From Mycobacterium sp. GA-1285 (GTDB lineage: Bacteria; Actinomycetota; Actinomycetes; Mycobacteriales; Mycobacteriaceae), in contig NZ_LQIS01000001.1 of assembly GCF_001499905.1 (NCBI RefSeq), positions 248,001 to 312,000 of the forward strand: a stretch of 64,000 bases of DNA, written 5' to 3'. The position numbers and the translations under genes were made by a program. The notes beneath the pieces are model-generated. The model worked only from the letters and a program-made list of their open reading frames with translations. It made no database searches and had not been told where the DNA came from. This document shows, piece after piece, positions 53,372-63,263 of the stretch; position 1 is the stretch's first letter; the number at the start of each line of letters is the position of its first letter.

Positions 53372-54745
53372 TTATTGCGCCTGACTGACCGACGACATGT
53401 GAAAGTCCGGAATCCGCAGCGACGGCATCGCCGCCCGCGTCGCCCAGTCACCCCACTCGCGCGGCAACGTGACCTCGCTGACGCCCGCCTCCGTCGCGCG
53501 GCGCAGCAAGTTCAGCGGACTCTCGTTGAACCGGAAGTTGTTGACCGCCGCCGTCACCTCGCCGTCCTCGATCAAGTACACGCCGTCGCGGGTCAGTCCC
53601 GTCAGCAGCAGCACCGCCGGATCGACCGCCCGCAGGTACCACAGCGTGCTCAGCAGCAGTCCGCGCTCGGTCCCCGCGATCAGGTCCGCCGGCGCCGACT
53701 CGCCACCGGTCATCAGCAGGTTGTCCGCCGGCACCGCCGGGGGCGCGTCGAACTCCGCGGCCGCAGCCCTCGAATACGCCAACGAATTGATCGCACCGCT
53801 GCGGATCCAGTCCACCCGACCGATGTCCATACCGTTGTCGAAAACCGAAACCCGTTCCGACGACGTGGACGTCGCGACGAACGGTGTACAAGCCAGCCCA
53901 TCGGCGAACGGATCGGAGTACAGCGTCAACGGCAGATCGGTGAGCCGCTCCCCCACCCGGGTACCGCCGCCCGGCGCCGAGAACGCCGTGCGCCCCTCCT
54001 GCGCGCCCCGGCCGTCCATCGCCCAGGTCAGGAAGATCATCAGGTCGGCCACCGCCGACGGCGGCAGGATGGTCTCGTAGCGTCCGGCAGGCATCTCCAC
54101 CGTGCGTCGTGCCCACCCCAGGCGCATCGATAACTCGTCCAGCATGGATTCGATTGACACACAGGCGAAGTCGGCGGCGCTGACACCGACCCACGCGCTC
54201 GCGCCGTCACGCTTGCCATTGATCTCCACCGAACCCGTCGGCTGCGTGTGCCGACGCCGCAGTCCGCCCGACGTCGCCACGAACGTCGTCTCCAGGATGT
54301 GCCGCGCATACCCGTACAGCCGGTCGCTGCCGCGGAATCCGCGGGCGAGGCCTCCGGCCACCGGCAGGAACACCTCCGCTCCGGTGCTCGGCACCGGATC
54401 ATCCCAATCGGGTGGTGCGTCGCCGCCGGCCAGCAGCGGCGCGCTGTCGCGAGCCTCGGGCGCCGAGCGCGCGGCCTCCTGGGAGGCGGCCACCAGACCC
54501 GGGATCGTCGACGGGTCGACCTCGCTGGACCGCACCGAGCCGACATGTGATCCGCCGTCTCTGCGCACCACCGAAACCACCGTCGTGTAGCGCGTCGTCG
54601 ATTCGCCGTTGGTGGTCATCGAGTTGCCCGCCCACCGTAAGGACGCGTCGGCGCGGTCGGTCACCAACACGATCGTCTCGTGGGCCCCGCCCAACCGGGT
54701 CGCCTCGGCCAGCGTGACCTCTACCACCTGCTGTGCGGCGATCAT
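53372..54745 (-). CDS. TldE/PmbA-type metalloprotease partner subunit
   Basis: A 457-residue member of the TldD/PmbA family that lacks the HExxxH metal motif, so it is the TldE-like non-catalytic subunit that pairs with TldD. In enterobacteria TldD/TldE degrade or mature small peptides (microcin B17, CcdA). Visible conserved segments include GSVEINGKRDGASAWVGVSA and a C-terminal NFRFNESPLNLLRRATE. It starts 3 bp after the tldD stop. Substrates in mycobacteria are unknown. Confidence 0.9.
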   Translation of the reverse strand: MIAAQQVVEVTLAEATRLGGAHETIVLVTDRADASLRWAGNSMTTNGESTTRYTTVVSVVRRDGGSHVGSVRSSEVDPSTIPGLVAASQEAARSAPEARDSAPLLAGGDAPPDWDDPVPSTGAEVFLPVAGGLARGFRGSDRLYGYARHILETTFVATSGGLRRRHTQPTGSVEINGKRDGASAWVGVSAADFACVSIESMLDELSMRLGWARRTVEMPAGRYETILPPSAVADLMIFLTWAMDGRGAQEGRTAFSAPGGGTRVGERLTDLPLTLYSDPFADGLACTPFVATSTSSERVSVFDNGMDIGRVDWIRSGAINSLAYSRAAAAEFDAPPAVPADNLLMTGGESAPADLIAGTERGLLLSTLWYLRAVDPAVLLLTGLTRDGVYLIEDGEVTAAVNNFRFNESPLNLLRRATEAGVSEVTLPREWGDWATRAAMPSLRIPDFHMSSVSQAQ

Positions 54746-54748
54746 CGC

Positions 54749-56266
54749 TTACCGTCCGCCTTCCGCGCGGGTGTTGAGCACGTTCACCCCGCGGAACAAC
54801 GCCGAGGGGCAGCCGTGGCTCACGGCGGCCACCTGGCCCGGTTGCGCCTTGCCACAGTTGAACGCCCCGCCGAGCCGCCACGTCGACGGTCCACCGACGG
54901 CTTCCAGCGAGCCCCAGAAGTCCGTCGTCGTCGCCTGGTACGCCACGTCGCGCAGCTGCCCGTCGAGCCGACCGTCGCGGATGCGGAAGAAGCGCTGCCC
55001 GGTGAACTGGAAGTTGTAGCGCTGCATGTCGATTGACCAGCTCTTGTCTCCGACGATGTAGACACCGTCGTCCACGCGCGCGATCAGATCGTCGGTGCTC
55101 ACCTGGTCGGCGCTGGGCTCCAGCGACACGTTGGCCATCCGCTGGAGCGGCACGTGATGCGGCGAATCGGCGTAGGCACAGCCGTTGGAGCGCGCCTCCC
55201 CGAGCCGCGGTGCGAACACCCGGTCCAGTTGGTAGCCGACGAAGACACCGTCACGCACCAAATCCCACTTCTGCGCCTGCACTCCTTCGTCGTCGAAACC
55301 GATTGTGGCCAGACCGTATTCGACGGTCCAGTCGGCGGTGACGTTCATGACCGGAGAGCCGTAACGCATAGTGCCGAGCTTGTCAGGCGTGGCGAACGAC
55401 GTACCCGCATACGCCGCCTCATATCCGATCGCCCGGTCGTATTCGGTGGCGTGGCCGACGGATTCGTGGATCGTCAGCCAGAGATTCGACGGGTCGATGA
55501 CCAGGTCCGTCGGCCCCGCCGCGACGCTGGGCGCCTTGACCTTCTCGGCCAGCCACGTCGGCAGCATGGCCAGTTCCTCGGTCCAGTTCCACACGTCGTC
55601 GCCGGCGACGTACTCCCAGCCGCGTGCCGTTGGCGGCGCCAGCGTGCGCATCGTCTCGAACGTTCCGGCCGCGGCGTCGACGGCGACCGCCTCCAGCGAC
55701 GGCTGCACGCGCACCCGCTGTTGGGTGATCGACGAACCGAAGGTGTCGGCGTAGAACGTCTGCTCCTTGGCGGTGTGCAGTCCCGCCGAGACGTGGTCGA
55801 CGCCGTCTGCGGCCAACAGCCGCCCCGAGTACTCGCCGAGCACGGCCAGCTTGTCGGCGGTCGCGACGGTGAACGGGTCGACCTCATAGTCGGAAACCCA
55901 TGTGAAATCGGAGTAGACGGGTTCGGCGGCGAGTTCGATGCGCTCGGCGTTGAGCGCCGCCAGTGTCTTGGCCACCCCCACGGCGCGGCGCGTGGTCTGC
56001 GCCGCGACGTCCGCGCTGAGCTCGGCATGGGACGCAAATCCCCATGTCCCGTCGACGATCACGCGGACCGCCAAGCCGATCTCCCGGTCGATCACCGACG
56101 TCTGCAGTTCGCCGTCGCGCAACTGCAGGAACTCCGAAGTGATCGCGTGGATGCGAAGGTCGGCGTAGCCGGCGCCTGCGGCCAGCGCCGCCGACGTCGC
56201 CGCGTCCGCCAGCGCTTTCCGCGGCAGGTTGACGAACGCGTCGTCGACTCGTCGGGTCGCTGTCAC
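54749..56266 (-). CDS. tldD: TldD-type metalloprotease
   Basis: A 505-residue zinc protease. The metal-binding HExxxH motif is visible in LWLTIHESVGHATEYDRAIG (H-E-S-V-G-H), and the C terminus has NVSLEPSADQ and GDKSWSIDMQRYNFQFTGQR. It would form a heterodimer with the following TldE-like protein, whose gene starts 3 bp downstream. The GTG at 56266 begins MTATRRVDDAFVNLP and avoids a His/Arg-rich upstream frame. It lies 38 bp after the ECF permease gene. Confidence 0.92.
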   Translation of the reverse strand: MTATRRVDDAFVNLPRKALADAATSAALAAGAGYADLRIHAITSEFLQLRDGELQTSVIDREIGLAVRVIVDGTWGFASHAELSADVAAQTTRRAVGVAKTLAALNAERIELAAEPVYSDFTWVSDYEVDPFTVATADKLAVLGEYSGRLLAADGVDHVSAGLHTAKEQTFYADTFGSSITQQRVRVQPSLEAVAVDAAAGTFETMRTLAPPTARGWEYVAGDDVWNWTEELAMLPTWLAEKVKAPSVAAGPTDLVIDPSNLWLTIHESVGHATEYDRAIGYEAAYAGTSFATPDKLGTMRYGSPVMNVTADWTVEYGLATIGFDDEGVQAQKWDLVRDGVFVGYQLDRVFAPRLGEARSNGCAYADSPHHVPLQRMANVSLEPSADQVSTDDLIARVDDGVYIVGDKSWSIDMQRYNFQFTGQRFFRIRDGRLDGQLRDVAYQATTTDFWGSLEAVGGPSTWRLGGAFNCGKAQPGQVAAVSHGCPSALFRGVNVLNTRAEGGR

Positions 56267-56304
56267 GCCACCACCGTAGTGGTGACGTGCGCGGTGAGCG
56301 TGGA

Positions 56305-57150
56305 TCAACGCGTGACGGCGCTGGTGCCGGCCACCGTCAACTCCAACGCCAGCGCCGTCCCGCACAGCGCGGCGACGATGAGGAACGCCCACCAGTCAAT
56401 CGTTTTGGGACCCGACGGCGCGGCGGAGATCTGGCCGGCGCCACCCCGCGCGGTGATCGCATCGCCCATCTCGTCGGCACGCCGCAGCGCGACGGTGATG
56501 GCCGCGGCCAACAGATCGATCGCCTCGAGCCACCACCGCCGCCATCGGCTCCGACGGCGTGCGTGGACCGGTTTCGGCCTGAGATTGCGCGCGGCGTGGA
56601 GCACGCGGAACTCGTCGATCAGCATCGGGAACGCGCGCAGCGCCAACGCCAGCGCCACCGCCCACTCGTCGACCGGCACCCGGAACACCCGAAGCGGCCG
56701 GCCCAATCTCGCGACAGCAGGCGCGATTTCGGCGACATTCGTCGTCCACGAAACCATCGCCCCGAGCCCGAGCAGCACGATCGAGAGCGCGGTGATGCGC
56801 AGGAAGTTCAACAGACCGCCCAGCCCGACATCGACCGCACCCAAAGAGACGATCGGGCTGCCGCCGGCGAAGGTGGCCGTCAACCCGCCGAGGAAGAGGA
56901 GAACCCACAGCCAGGACGGCACCGACGGGAGCACGCCGCGCGGGATGTTGGCCAGCCGCGCCGAGACCAGCACCAGCACCGCGACCGCGCCGATCGGCAC
57001 CCATCCCGGGTAGAATGTCATCAACACGCCGATGGCCGCGACGAGCAAGAGCTTTGTGCCGGCCCAGAGTTGGTGAACCACGCTGTTGCCGGGCACTGGC
57101 CGCAGCAGCACCACACCCCTGCGCTGGCGACGCCTCGTCGGTGCTGTCAC
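56305..57150 (-). CDS. ecfT: ECF transporter transmembrane protein EcfT (Rv2325c-like)
   Basis: A 281-residue energy-coupling factor permease of the CbiQ/EcfT family. It has five or so hydrophobic segments and cytosolic Ala-Arg-Gly type coupling motifs, seen as AAARNL-like HAARNLRPK and [13 protein letters not shown]. It links the ATPase module to a substrate-binding S component. The GTG at 57150 overlaps the stop of the ATPase gene by 4 bp (GTGA). Confidence 0.9.
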   Translation of the reverse strand: MTAPTRRRQRRGVVLLRPVPGNSVVHQLWAGTKLLLVAAIGVLMTFYPGWVPIGAVAVLVLVSARLANIPRGVLPSVPSWLWVLLFLGGLTATFAGGSPIVSLGAVDVGLGGLLNFLRITALSIVLLGLGAMVSWTTNVAEIAPAVARLGRPLRVFRVPVDEWAVALALALRAFPMLIDEFRVLHAARNLRPKPVHARRRSRWRRWWLEAIDLLAAAITVALRRADEMGDAITARGGAGQISAAPSGPKTIDWWAFLIVAALCGTALALELTVAGTSAVTR

Positions 57151-59186
57151 GGGAGACCTCCCGCAGCCGTCGGTGCGGGCACCAGCACGCCACCTTCCAG
57201 ATGCAATGTGCGCGGGCACAATTCGTCCAGCCCCACGAAGTCGTGGGAGATCACGACGACGGTGAGTCCGGCGCGGCGGCGCAGCTCCACCAGCAGTCGC
57301 AGCAGCCCGCGCTGGCTCGTGGCGTCCAGGCCGGCCAGCGGCTCGTCGAGGATGAGGGCGCGCGGCGAGCGGGCTAGCAGCCCGGCGAGGACGACGCGAC
57401 GCATCTGGCCTCCGCTGAGCTGATCGATGCGCCGTTCTGCCAGCGTCGCATCGAGGCCGACCGTCGACAGCGCTTCGTTGACCCGGCCGCGATCACGCGG
57501 CGAAAACCCGGCGGCCGAAGCAATGTCGAGGTCGACCCGGCTGCGCATCAGCTGCAACCGCGCCGCCTGGAACGAGATCGCAACGGCGCCAACCTGATCC
57601 GATGCCGGTTTACCATCGAGCAGGCATGTGCCCGCCGTGGGCTCGGTGAGGCCCGCCATGATCCAGGCCAGCGTCGACTTGCCTGACCCGTTCAGGCCGT
57701 GGATCAACAGGCCGTCACCCTCATGCACCGCGAAGGTGAGGTCGCGCAGCGCCGTCGCGGCCCACGGCGTCCCGCGCCCGTACTCGTGGCTGACGTCCAC
57801 GAGTTCCAGTACCGGGGCTGCTTCGGTTCCCGGTGCGACGGTCGCGACCGGCGCATCGGCGGATTCCACCATGTCGGTGTTGTCGGCGGCGCCTCCATTT
57901 CCGGTCAGGTCGACCGTGCGATCGGCGGCGTCGGCCTCGTCGTTGTAGTGGGTGATGTGCACCAGCGACATCTGGTGGTGCCGCGTCAATCCGGACAGCA
58001 CCGACATCAGTCCCTCGCGGCCCTGCTGGTCGACCATGCTGGTGACCTCGTCAGCGATCAACAGGGACGGTTCGCGCGCCAGCGCCGCCGCGACGGCAAG
58101 CCGCTGTAGTTCACCGCCCGACAGCCCTCCGGTGTCGCGTTCGGCCAACCCGTCCAGGCCCACCTCGGTGAGCAACTGGCCGACGTCGGTGGCCTTGCCG
58201 GGTGGCAGCCCCCAGACGACGTCGTCGGCGACGCGGGTGCCGAGCACCTGACTCTCCGGATGCTGCATGACGACCGCCGTGCCGCCGATGCGGCCCAGCC
58301 CGACGGCACCCGGCCGTTCGATGGCGCCCGACGTCGGTTCGCGCCCGGCCAGTATCAGCATCAGCGTCGTCTTGCCCGAGCCGTTGGCGCCCGTCACCGC
58401 GAGGTGCTCACCCGGTTCCACGTCCAGCGACACCGGACCCAGCGCGTCATGGTCGGCGCTTGGATAGCGGAAGCGGACGTCGCGCAGTCGTGCTGGCACC
58501 GGGGCGATCGCGCCCACGTCTTTGGAGGACTCCAGTTTGTGGACATCGGGGATGCCGGCCAGCCGCTCCATCACCCGCGACAGGGCCCACCACCCGACGA
58601 GGCTGACAAAGGTGATCGACATCACCCCTGCGCTGAAGAACAGCAGCGGCCAGTAATCGAGCGCGGTCGCGAAGTCAGTCTTGAGTCGCTCGGCCGCGCC
58701 CTCCATATCGGGGATGCGGGCAATCACCGCAGCGAGGCCGTTGACGTTGGCGGTGACGGACTCGAATATCAGGTGACGCAGCCGCGCCAGAACCGACAAC
58801 GCCACCACCCCCGCCGCGCCGAACACCGCCCCGGCGAGCAGCGCCGCGAACAGCACGGTCGGGGTGCCGCGTCCGCGACGCTTGACGATGCCGGTCAGCC
58901 CGCCGATATAGGCGCAGTTCACCACGGTCATGAATCCGCCCATGCCCGCGATCAGGAACGCGATGATGCCGCCGGCGACGGTCGCGGTGAGCAGTACCCG
59001 CAACCGGTATCGGTAGGCCAGCAGCCCCATCGGCACCGTGCCCAGCAGCGACAACCCCGCCGCGAAGGGGACGACCACGGAGATGATCGCGGTCGCCGCG
59101 CACAGCGCCGCCATGACGGAGGCCTGCGCGAGTTCGACGGGACGTAAACGACCGGTATGGCGAGTTCGGCCCCCGGTCGCGGTCAT
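57147..59186 (-). CDS. ECF transporter: fused S-component-like membrane domain and two ATPases (Rv2326c-like)
   Basis: A 679-residue three-part fusion. Residues about 15-230 are a membrane domain with five or six helices, resembling an ECF S component (substrate-binding). Two ABC ATPases follow: domain 1 with [18 protein letters not shown] and LLIADEVTS, domain 2 with [18 protein letters not shown] and [10 protein letters not shown]. With EcfT it forms a complete importer in two polypeptides. The vitamin or metal carried is unknown. The ATG at 59186 is chosen; the frame extends upstream into non-coding sequence. Confidence 0.92.
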   Translation of the reverse strand: MTATGGRTRHTGRLRPVELAQASVMAALCAATAIISVVVPFAAGLSLLGTVPMGLLAYRYRLRVLLTATVAGGIIAFLIAGMGGFMTVVNCAYIGGLTGIVKRRGRGTPTVLFAALLAGAVFGAAGVVALSVLARLRHLIFESVTANVNGLAAVIARIPDMEGAAERLKTDFATALDYWPLLFFSAGVMSITFVSLVGWWALSRVMERLAGIPDVHKLESSKDVGAIAPVPARLRDVRFRYPSADHDALGPVSLDVEPGEHLAVTGANGSGKTTLMLILAGREPTSGAIERPGAVGLGRIGGTAVVMQHPESQVLGTRVADDVVWGLPPGKATDVGQLLTEVGLDGLAERDTGGLSGGELQRLAVAAALAREPSLLIADEVTSMVDQQGREGLMSVLSGLTRHHQMSLVHITHYNDEADAADRTVDLTGNGGAADNTDMVESADAPVATVAPGTEAAPVLELVDVSHEYGRGTPWAATALRDLTFAVHEGDGLLIHGLNGSGKSTLAWIMAGLTEPTAGTCLLDGKPASDQVGAVAISFQAARLQLMRSRVDLDIASAAGFSPRDRGRVNEALSTVGLDATLAERRIDQLSGGQMRRVVLAGLLARSPRALILDEPLAGLDATSQRGLLRLLVELRRRAGLTVVVISHDFVGLDELCPRTLHLEGGVLVPAPTAAGGLP

Positions 59187-59264
59187 TGCACGATTCTGCC
59201 AGCCGCGATCGGGCCGTCCACACGGCGCTGTGATCGCTGGAGCCGGACGAGCGTTCGGAACACA

Positions 59265-59270
59265 TAATGT
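59265..59270 (+). promoter_or_regulatory. Candidate leaderless promoter (-10) of the marR gene
   Basis: TAATGT lies 7 nt before the ATG at 59278 with no Shine-Dalgarno, consistent with a leaderless transcript. It sits in the 91-bp divergent gap shared with the ECF operon. Confidence 0.4.
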
Positions 59271-59277
59271 GGTCGCC

Positions 59278-59727
59278 ATGACGCAGACCCTCGGAGCCGA
59301 TCTGCTGTCCGTGGTCGCCCGGATCAACCGACTGGCCACGCAGCGGGCCCGTCTGCCCCTCGGCTATGCCCAGGCACGGCTGCTGTCGACGATCGAGGAT
59401 CAGGGCGAGGCCCGCATCTCCGATCTGGCCGCGCTCGACCACTGCTCACAGCCCACGATGACGACCCAGGTCCGCCGCCTCGAGGAGGCGGGCATGGTGT
59501 CGCGAACCGTGGACCCCGAGGACGCCCGCGCGGTACTGATCCGCATCACGCCGCAGGGGGTGGACACGCTTCGGCAGGTGCGGTTGGACCGCGGCGCGGC
59601 CATCGATCCGTACCTCGAACGGCTCGACGCCGCCGACCGCGAGACGCTCACCGAGGCGGTGCGTGTATTGCGACGGTTGCTCGACGACGCCTCGGCCCGC
59701 GACACGATCACCGCCCCGCTCACGTGA
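59278..59727 (+). CDS. MarR family transcriptional regulator (Rv2327-like)
   Basis: A 149-residue winged-helix regulator. The recognition region is [20 protein letters not shown] followed by the wing [18 protein letters not shown]. It is divergent from the ECF transporter gene, as in Rv2325c-Rv2327, and probably controls it. A cysteine in LDHCSQPT at the recognition helix might be redox-sensitive. The ATG at 59278 is used. The gene ends 8 bp inside the convergent VIT-type transporter gene. Confidence 0.9.
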   Translation: MTQTLGADLLSVVARINRLATQRARLPLGYAQARLLSTIEDQGEARISDLAALDHCSQPTMTTQVRRLEEAGMVSRTVDPEDARAVLIRITPQGVDTLRQVRLDRGAAIDPYLERLDAADRETLTEAVRVLRRLLDDASARDTITAPLT

Positions 59728-60511
59728 CGGCGCTGCCGACCAGCAGCCCGACGACAAACGTCGCGGCGACGGCGGCTGCGCCCAACGCGAGTTGGCGCAG
59801 CGACGCGAACCACAGCGGTTTCTTGGTGAAACGCGATGCGACGCCACCGGCGATCAACAGCCCGAGCCCGCCGCACAGCAGGCCCAGCCAGAGGGTCTCG
59901 AACCCGAGGAGATACGGGATCAGCGGCGCCATAGCGCCGATCGCGAACGTGACGAACGACGACCCCGCCGCGATGTAGGGGGACGGCTTCTCGGTGGGAT
60001 CGATGCCGATCTCCTGCACGAGATGAAAGTTGATCGCCCGGTTCTCGTCGCGGTGGATCTCCTCGGTGGCCGCCGCCGCCGTCTGGGACGACATGCCCAT
60101 CTGCGTCAACGCGTCGGCGAGTTCAGCCTTCTCGGCTTGCGGATGCATGCGGAACGCGCGGCGCTCGACAAGGACTTCGGACTCTATTTGTTCGTTTGCG
60201 GTCTTCACAGAGGTGTATTCGCCCAGCGCCATGGAGAAGGCGCCGGCCGCCAACCCGGCGAATCCGCTGAGCAGCACGGTCTGCGCGGCGGCCGTCGCGC
60301 CCACGCCTGCAATCAGTGCGGTGTTGGAGACCAAGCCGTCCATGGCGCCGAACGTCGCAGCCCGAAGCCATCCGCCGCTGACATCACTGTGGCGGTGGTC
60401 GAACTCGTGCGGATGCCACCACCCGCGCTGCCGGTCTGAGTTCCTCATGGCCTGATTCAACTCCGGCCGCCGGGGCGCAGGGTCACTCAGGTCCACCTTG
60501 GTTTGTGACAT
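59720..60511 (-). CDS. VIT1/CCC1-type iron/manganese transporter
   Basis: A 263-residue membrane protein of the vacuolar iron transporter family, which exports Fe(II)/Mn(II) from the cytosol. The opening HRHSDVSGGWLRAATFGAMD then GLVSNTALIAGV is the family signature. A cytosolic metal-binding segment (residues about 100-165) contains MALGEYTSVKTANEQIESE and many Glu. Four or five helices are evident. A His-rich N terminus (WWHPHEFDHRH) may bind metal. The ATG is at 60511, divergent from the acyl-CoA oxidase-like gene by 39 bp. Confidence 0.9.
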   Translation of the reverse strand: MSQTKVDLSDPAPRRPELNQAMRNSDRQRGWWHPHEFDHRHSDVSGGWLRAATFGAMDGLVSNTALIAGVGATAAAQTVLLSGFAGLAAGAFSMALGEYTSVKTANEQIESEVLVERRAFRMHPQAEKAELADALTQMGMSSQTAAAATEEIHRDENRAINFHLVQEIGIDPTEKPSPYIAAGSSFVTFAIGAMAPLIPYLLGFETLWLGLLCGGLGLLIAGGVASRFTKKPLWFASLRQLALGAAAVAATFVVGLLVGSAVT

Positions 60512-60538
60512 CACAGTTTGCGCAGGCGCGCGGAAGGC

Positions 60539-60544
60539 TACCGT
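60539..60544 (+). promoter_or_regulatory. Candidate leaderless promoter (-10) of the acyl-CoA oxidase-like gene
   Basis: TACCGT lies 6 nt before the ATG at 60551 without a Shine-Dalgarno between, in a 39-bp divergent gap. Confidence 0.4.
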
Positions 60545-60550
60545 CGAGTC

Positions 60551-62524
60551 ATGACCACCACTGCCGAACATCTGCGCAATGCGCTCGACGGACGTTGGCG
60601 CGATGTGAAGAACCGGATGCGTGAGGAGCTCTCCAACGAGATCTTTCGACCGCACTACACCCCCAACACCGTCATCGCCCGTACGAAGGTGGCCGAACAG
60701 CTCAAGATCATGGCGGCTATGGGGGCCGCCGAGGACGGCTTCAAGAAGGAGCACGGCGGCAACGGTGACGTCGGTGCGGCCGTCACGCAGATCGAGATGC
60801 TGGCGATGAGCGATTTGTCGCTGATGGTGAAAGCCGGTGTGCAGTGGGGGTTGTTCGGCGGGGCCATCGAGAACCTCGGCACCGAGCGACACCACGAGAA
60901 GTACGTCAAGCCGGTCATCGACTGCGAGCTTCTCGGCTGCTACGCGATGACCGAGACCGGCCATGGCAGCAATGTGCAAGCGTTGGAGACCACCGCCACC
61001 TACGATCCGGCGACCGAGGAGTTCGTCATCGACTCCCCGACACCGACCGCACGCAAGGACTACATCGGCGGGGCCGCCGAAACCGCCCGCATCGCCGCTG
61101 TTTTCGCCCAGCTGATCACTCCCGACGGGGAGGGCCACGGTGTGCACTGCGTGCTGGTGCCGATCCGAGACGAGGACGGCAACGACCTGCCCGGGGTGAC
61201 GACATCGGACTGCCACTACAAGGGTGGTCTGCCCGGCGTCGACAACGGCCGGATCCAATTCGACAAGGTCCGCGTTCCGCGGGAGAACCTGCTCAACAGG
61301 TACGGCGACGTCGCGCCCGACGGTACCTACAGCTCACCGATCGAGAGCCCCGGCCGCCGGTTCTTCACCATGCTCGGCACCCTGGTTCGGGGCCGGGTCA
61401 CGGTAGGGGGCAGCGCAGCGGCCGCGGCTCGCGTCGCGCTCGACATCGCCACGCGATATGGGTTGTTGCGCAGGCAGTTCGAGGCGCCGGGCGAGGACCA
61501 CGAAGTGGTCATCATGGACTACCTGGTGCACCAGCGCCGGCTGCTGCCGTTGATCGCGGAATCGTATGCGCTGCAGTTCGCGCAGAACGAACTCGTCGCC
61601 AAGTGTCATGACCTGCAGAGCGCCGAGGATCCCGACCCGGAGGAGCAGCGTGAGCTCGAGGGTCGCGCGGCCGGGCTGAAGGCCGCCAACACGTGGCACG
61701 CCACTCGCGCGATCCAGGAGGCGCGCGAGGCCTGCGGCGGCGCGGGCTACATGGCCGAGAACCGGTTGATCGCGTTGAAGGCCGACACCGACGTGTTCAC
61801 CACTTTCGAGGGTGACAATCACGTCTTGACGCAATTGGTGGCCAAGCAACTGCTCACCGCGTACGCCGACGACGTCAAGAGCATGAGTCCGGTCGAATGG
61901 GTGCGGTTCGCGGCGAACTTCGCCGGTGAGCGGGTGCTGAAACGCACTGCGGCCGAGACGATCATGCAGACGATCCTCGACACTCGGCAGGACAACGAGG
62001 AGGAAGGCAGCCTGTTCAACCGCGGCACCCAGGTGCAGATGTTCGAGGACCGCGAGGAGTACATGATCTCCACGGTGGCGCGCCGGTTACAGGGCAAGTC
62101 GAAGGAGATGAGCGAGTTCGACGCGTTCAACGCGGTGCAGGACCATGTGCTGCACTGCGCCCAGGCCCACATCGACCGGGTGATCCTCGAAGCGTTCGTC
62201 GCCGGGATCGACGCGTGCGAGGACGAAGAGGCCCGCAAGATACTGAACATGGTGTGCGATCTGTACGCGCTGTCGGTGATCGAAAAGGACCGAGCGTGGT
62301 TCATCGAGCACCGGTTCATCTCGACCGAACGCGCGAAGGCCGTCACCCGTGGCGTCAACGAACGTTGCCGGACGCTGCGCCCGTACGCCGAGTTGCTGGT
62401 CGACGGGTTCGGCATCCCCGAACAGTTGCGCTACGCCGAGATGTTGCACCCCGAGCGCATCCCCGATGCCGATGAGCACGTGGAGCAGGACGCGATCAGC
62501 GCGGGCACTATCGGGCCGAAGTAA
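60551..62524 (+). CDS. Acyl-CoA dehydrogenase/oxidase-like flavoprotein
   Basis: A 657-residue protein with the layout of acyl-CoA oxidases: N-terminal alpha domain, a FAD region (CYAMTETGHGSNVQALETTA), DKVRVPRENLLNRYGD, a C-terminal ACAD bundle and the catalytic-Glu segment DVFTTFEGDNHVLTQLVAKQ, then an extra helical C-terminal domain. It would oxidise acyl-CoA to enoyl-CoA, with electrons going to oxygen (oxidase) or to ETF (dehydrogenase). The ATG at 60551 opens MTTTAEHLRNALDGRW; the earlier in-frame start at 60518 has an Arg-rich leader and is not used. Confidence 0.92.
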   Translation: MTTTAEHLRNALDGRWRDVKNRMREELSNEIFRPHYTPNTVIARTKVAEQLKIMAAMGAAEDGFKKEHGGNGDVGAAVTQIEMLAMSDLSLMVKAGVQWGLFGGAIENLGTERHHEKYVKPVIDCELLGCYAMTETGHGSNVQALETTATYDPATEEFVIDSPTPTARKDYIGGAAETARIAAVFAQLITPDGEGHGVHCVLVPIRDEDGNDLPGVTTSDCHYKGGLPGVDNGRIQFDKVRVPRENLLNRYGDVAPDGTYSSPIESPGRRFFTMLGTLVRGRVTVGGSAAAAARVALDIATRYGLLRRQFEAPGEDHEVVIMDYLVHQRRLLPLIAESYALQFAQNELVAKCHDLQSAEDPDPEEQRELEGRAAGLKAANTWHATRAIQEAREACGGAGYMAENRLIALKADTDVFTTFEGDNHVLTQLVAKQLLTAYADDVKSMSPVEWVRFAANFAGERVLKRTAAETIMQTILDTRQDNEEEGSLFNRGTQVQMFEDREEYMISTVARRLQGKSKEMSEFDAFNAVQDHVLHCAQAHIDRVILEAFVAGIDACEDEEARKILNMVCDLYALSVIEKDRAWFIEHRFISTERAKAVTRGVNERCRTLRPYAELLVDGFGIPEQLRYAEMLHPERIPDADEHVEQDAISAGTIGPK

Positions 62525-62536
62525 CGGCAAACCGTG

Positions 62537-62572
62537 GGGCTGGCCCGTCATCACCGGACGACGGACCAGCCC
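62537..62572. terminator. Bidirectional hairpin terminator
   Basis: GGGCTGG-c-CCGTC pairs with GACGG-a-CCAGCCC around a 10-nt loop: a 12-bp stem with one mismatch, 12 bp after the oxidase-like gene and 11 bp from the end of the convergent NTF2-like gene. A short AT-rich run (GTACATTA) follows on the plus strand. Confidence 0.75.
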
Positions 62573-62583
62573 GTACATTACCC

Positions 62584-62973
62584 TCAGCCGGCGGCCAACT
62601 CCTTCTTCCCGTACACCCGCTCCATCAGAGCGGTGTCGCCGTGAATCCTCACGGCGACCGTCTTACCGTCGCGGATCGTGAATACGTCTGCATCACGGCC
62701 GGTTTGGCCATCGACGTGGATTTCGGTGAGCACGACGACGGTGTCGCCCTCGGCGATCATCTGGTCGACCCTGATGGTGATCGGCTTCTGCGCGAGGCGG
62801 CCGAGGTACTCCATCAGCTCCGTCTTGCCGTGGTAGGTGCCGCTGACGGCGCTCTCGCCGGGCTGAACCCATTCGATGTCGTCGTCGAACAGACCCATGA
62901 GTGACTCCATGTCTGCGGCGGCGAATGCCTCGTACCCGCGTCGGACGAGTTCCTTGTTTTCCTGCTCGGACAT
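62584..62973 (-). CDS. NTF2-like/SnoaL-like protein
   Basis: A 129-residue protein with the cone-shaped NTF2-like fold signature: NKELVRRGYEAFAAADMESL then MGLFDDDIEWVQPGESAVSG. Members are small enzymes (cyclases, isomerases) or ligand-binding proteins; the role here is unknown. The ATG at 62973 has an AAAGGGG site. A single gene, convergent with the oxidase-like gene. Confidence 0.88.
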   Translation of the reverse strand: MSEQENKELVRRGYEAFAAADMESLMGLFDDDIEWVQPGESAVSGTYHGKTELMEYLGRLAQKPITIRVDQMIAEGDTVVVLTEIHVDGQTGRDADVFTIRDGKTVAVRIHGDTALMERVYGKKELAAG

Positions 62974-63263
62974 TTCGATCCCCTTTGTGCGCATTCGATA
63001 ACTTCGGCCGCGAGCGCGTGGCCGGTCTTGGGAGTCGCACGTGTGCAGCTCCCGGGATCAGTCAGACCGTTCGCCGCCGCAACAGATTATCCGCCTCGGA
63101 CACGGCCAAATGAGCGGATCGGCCGACAAAGTTCTGACGATTGCAGAGTTTCGAGCGCGGTCGGCCGCGCCCCCGGCACCGCCGCCACCCAAGGACCTAG
63201 TTACGGCGAGGCGGCGACTGCCCGCTCGGCCTGGCGGCACGCACTGGCTGCCGGGGGTTTGCG

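Noticed and set aside
55154..57013. 619-residue plus-strand open frame
   Set aside because: It is antisense to tldD and ecfT, which have clear family motifs.
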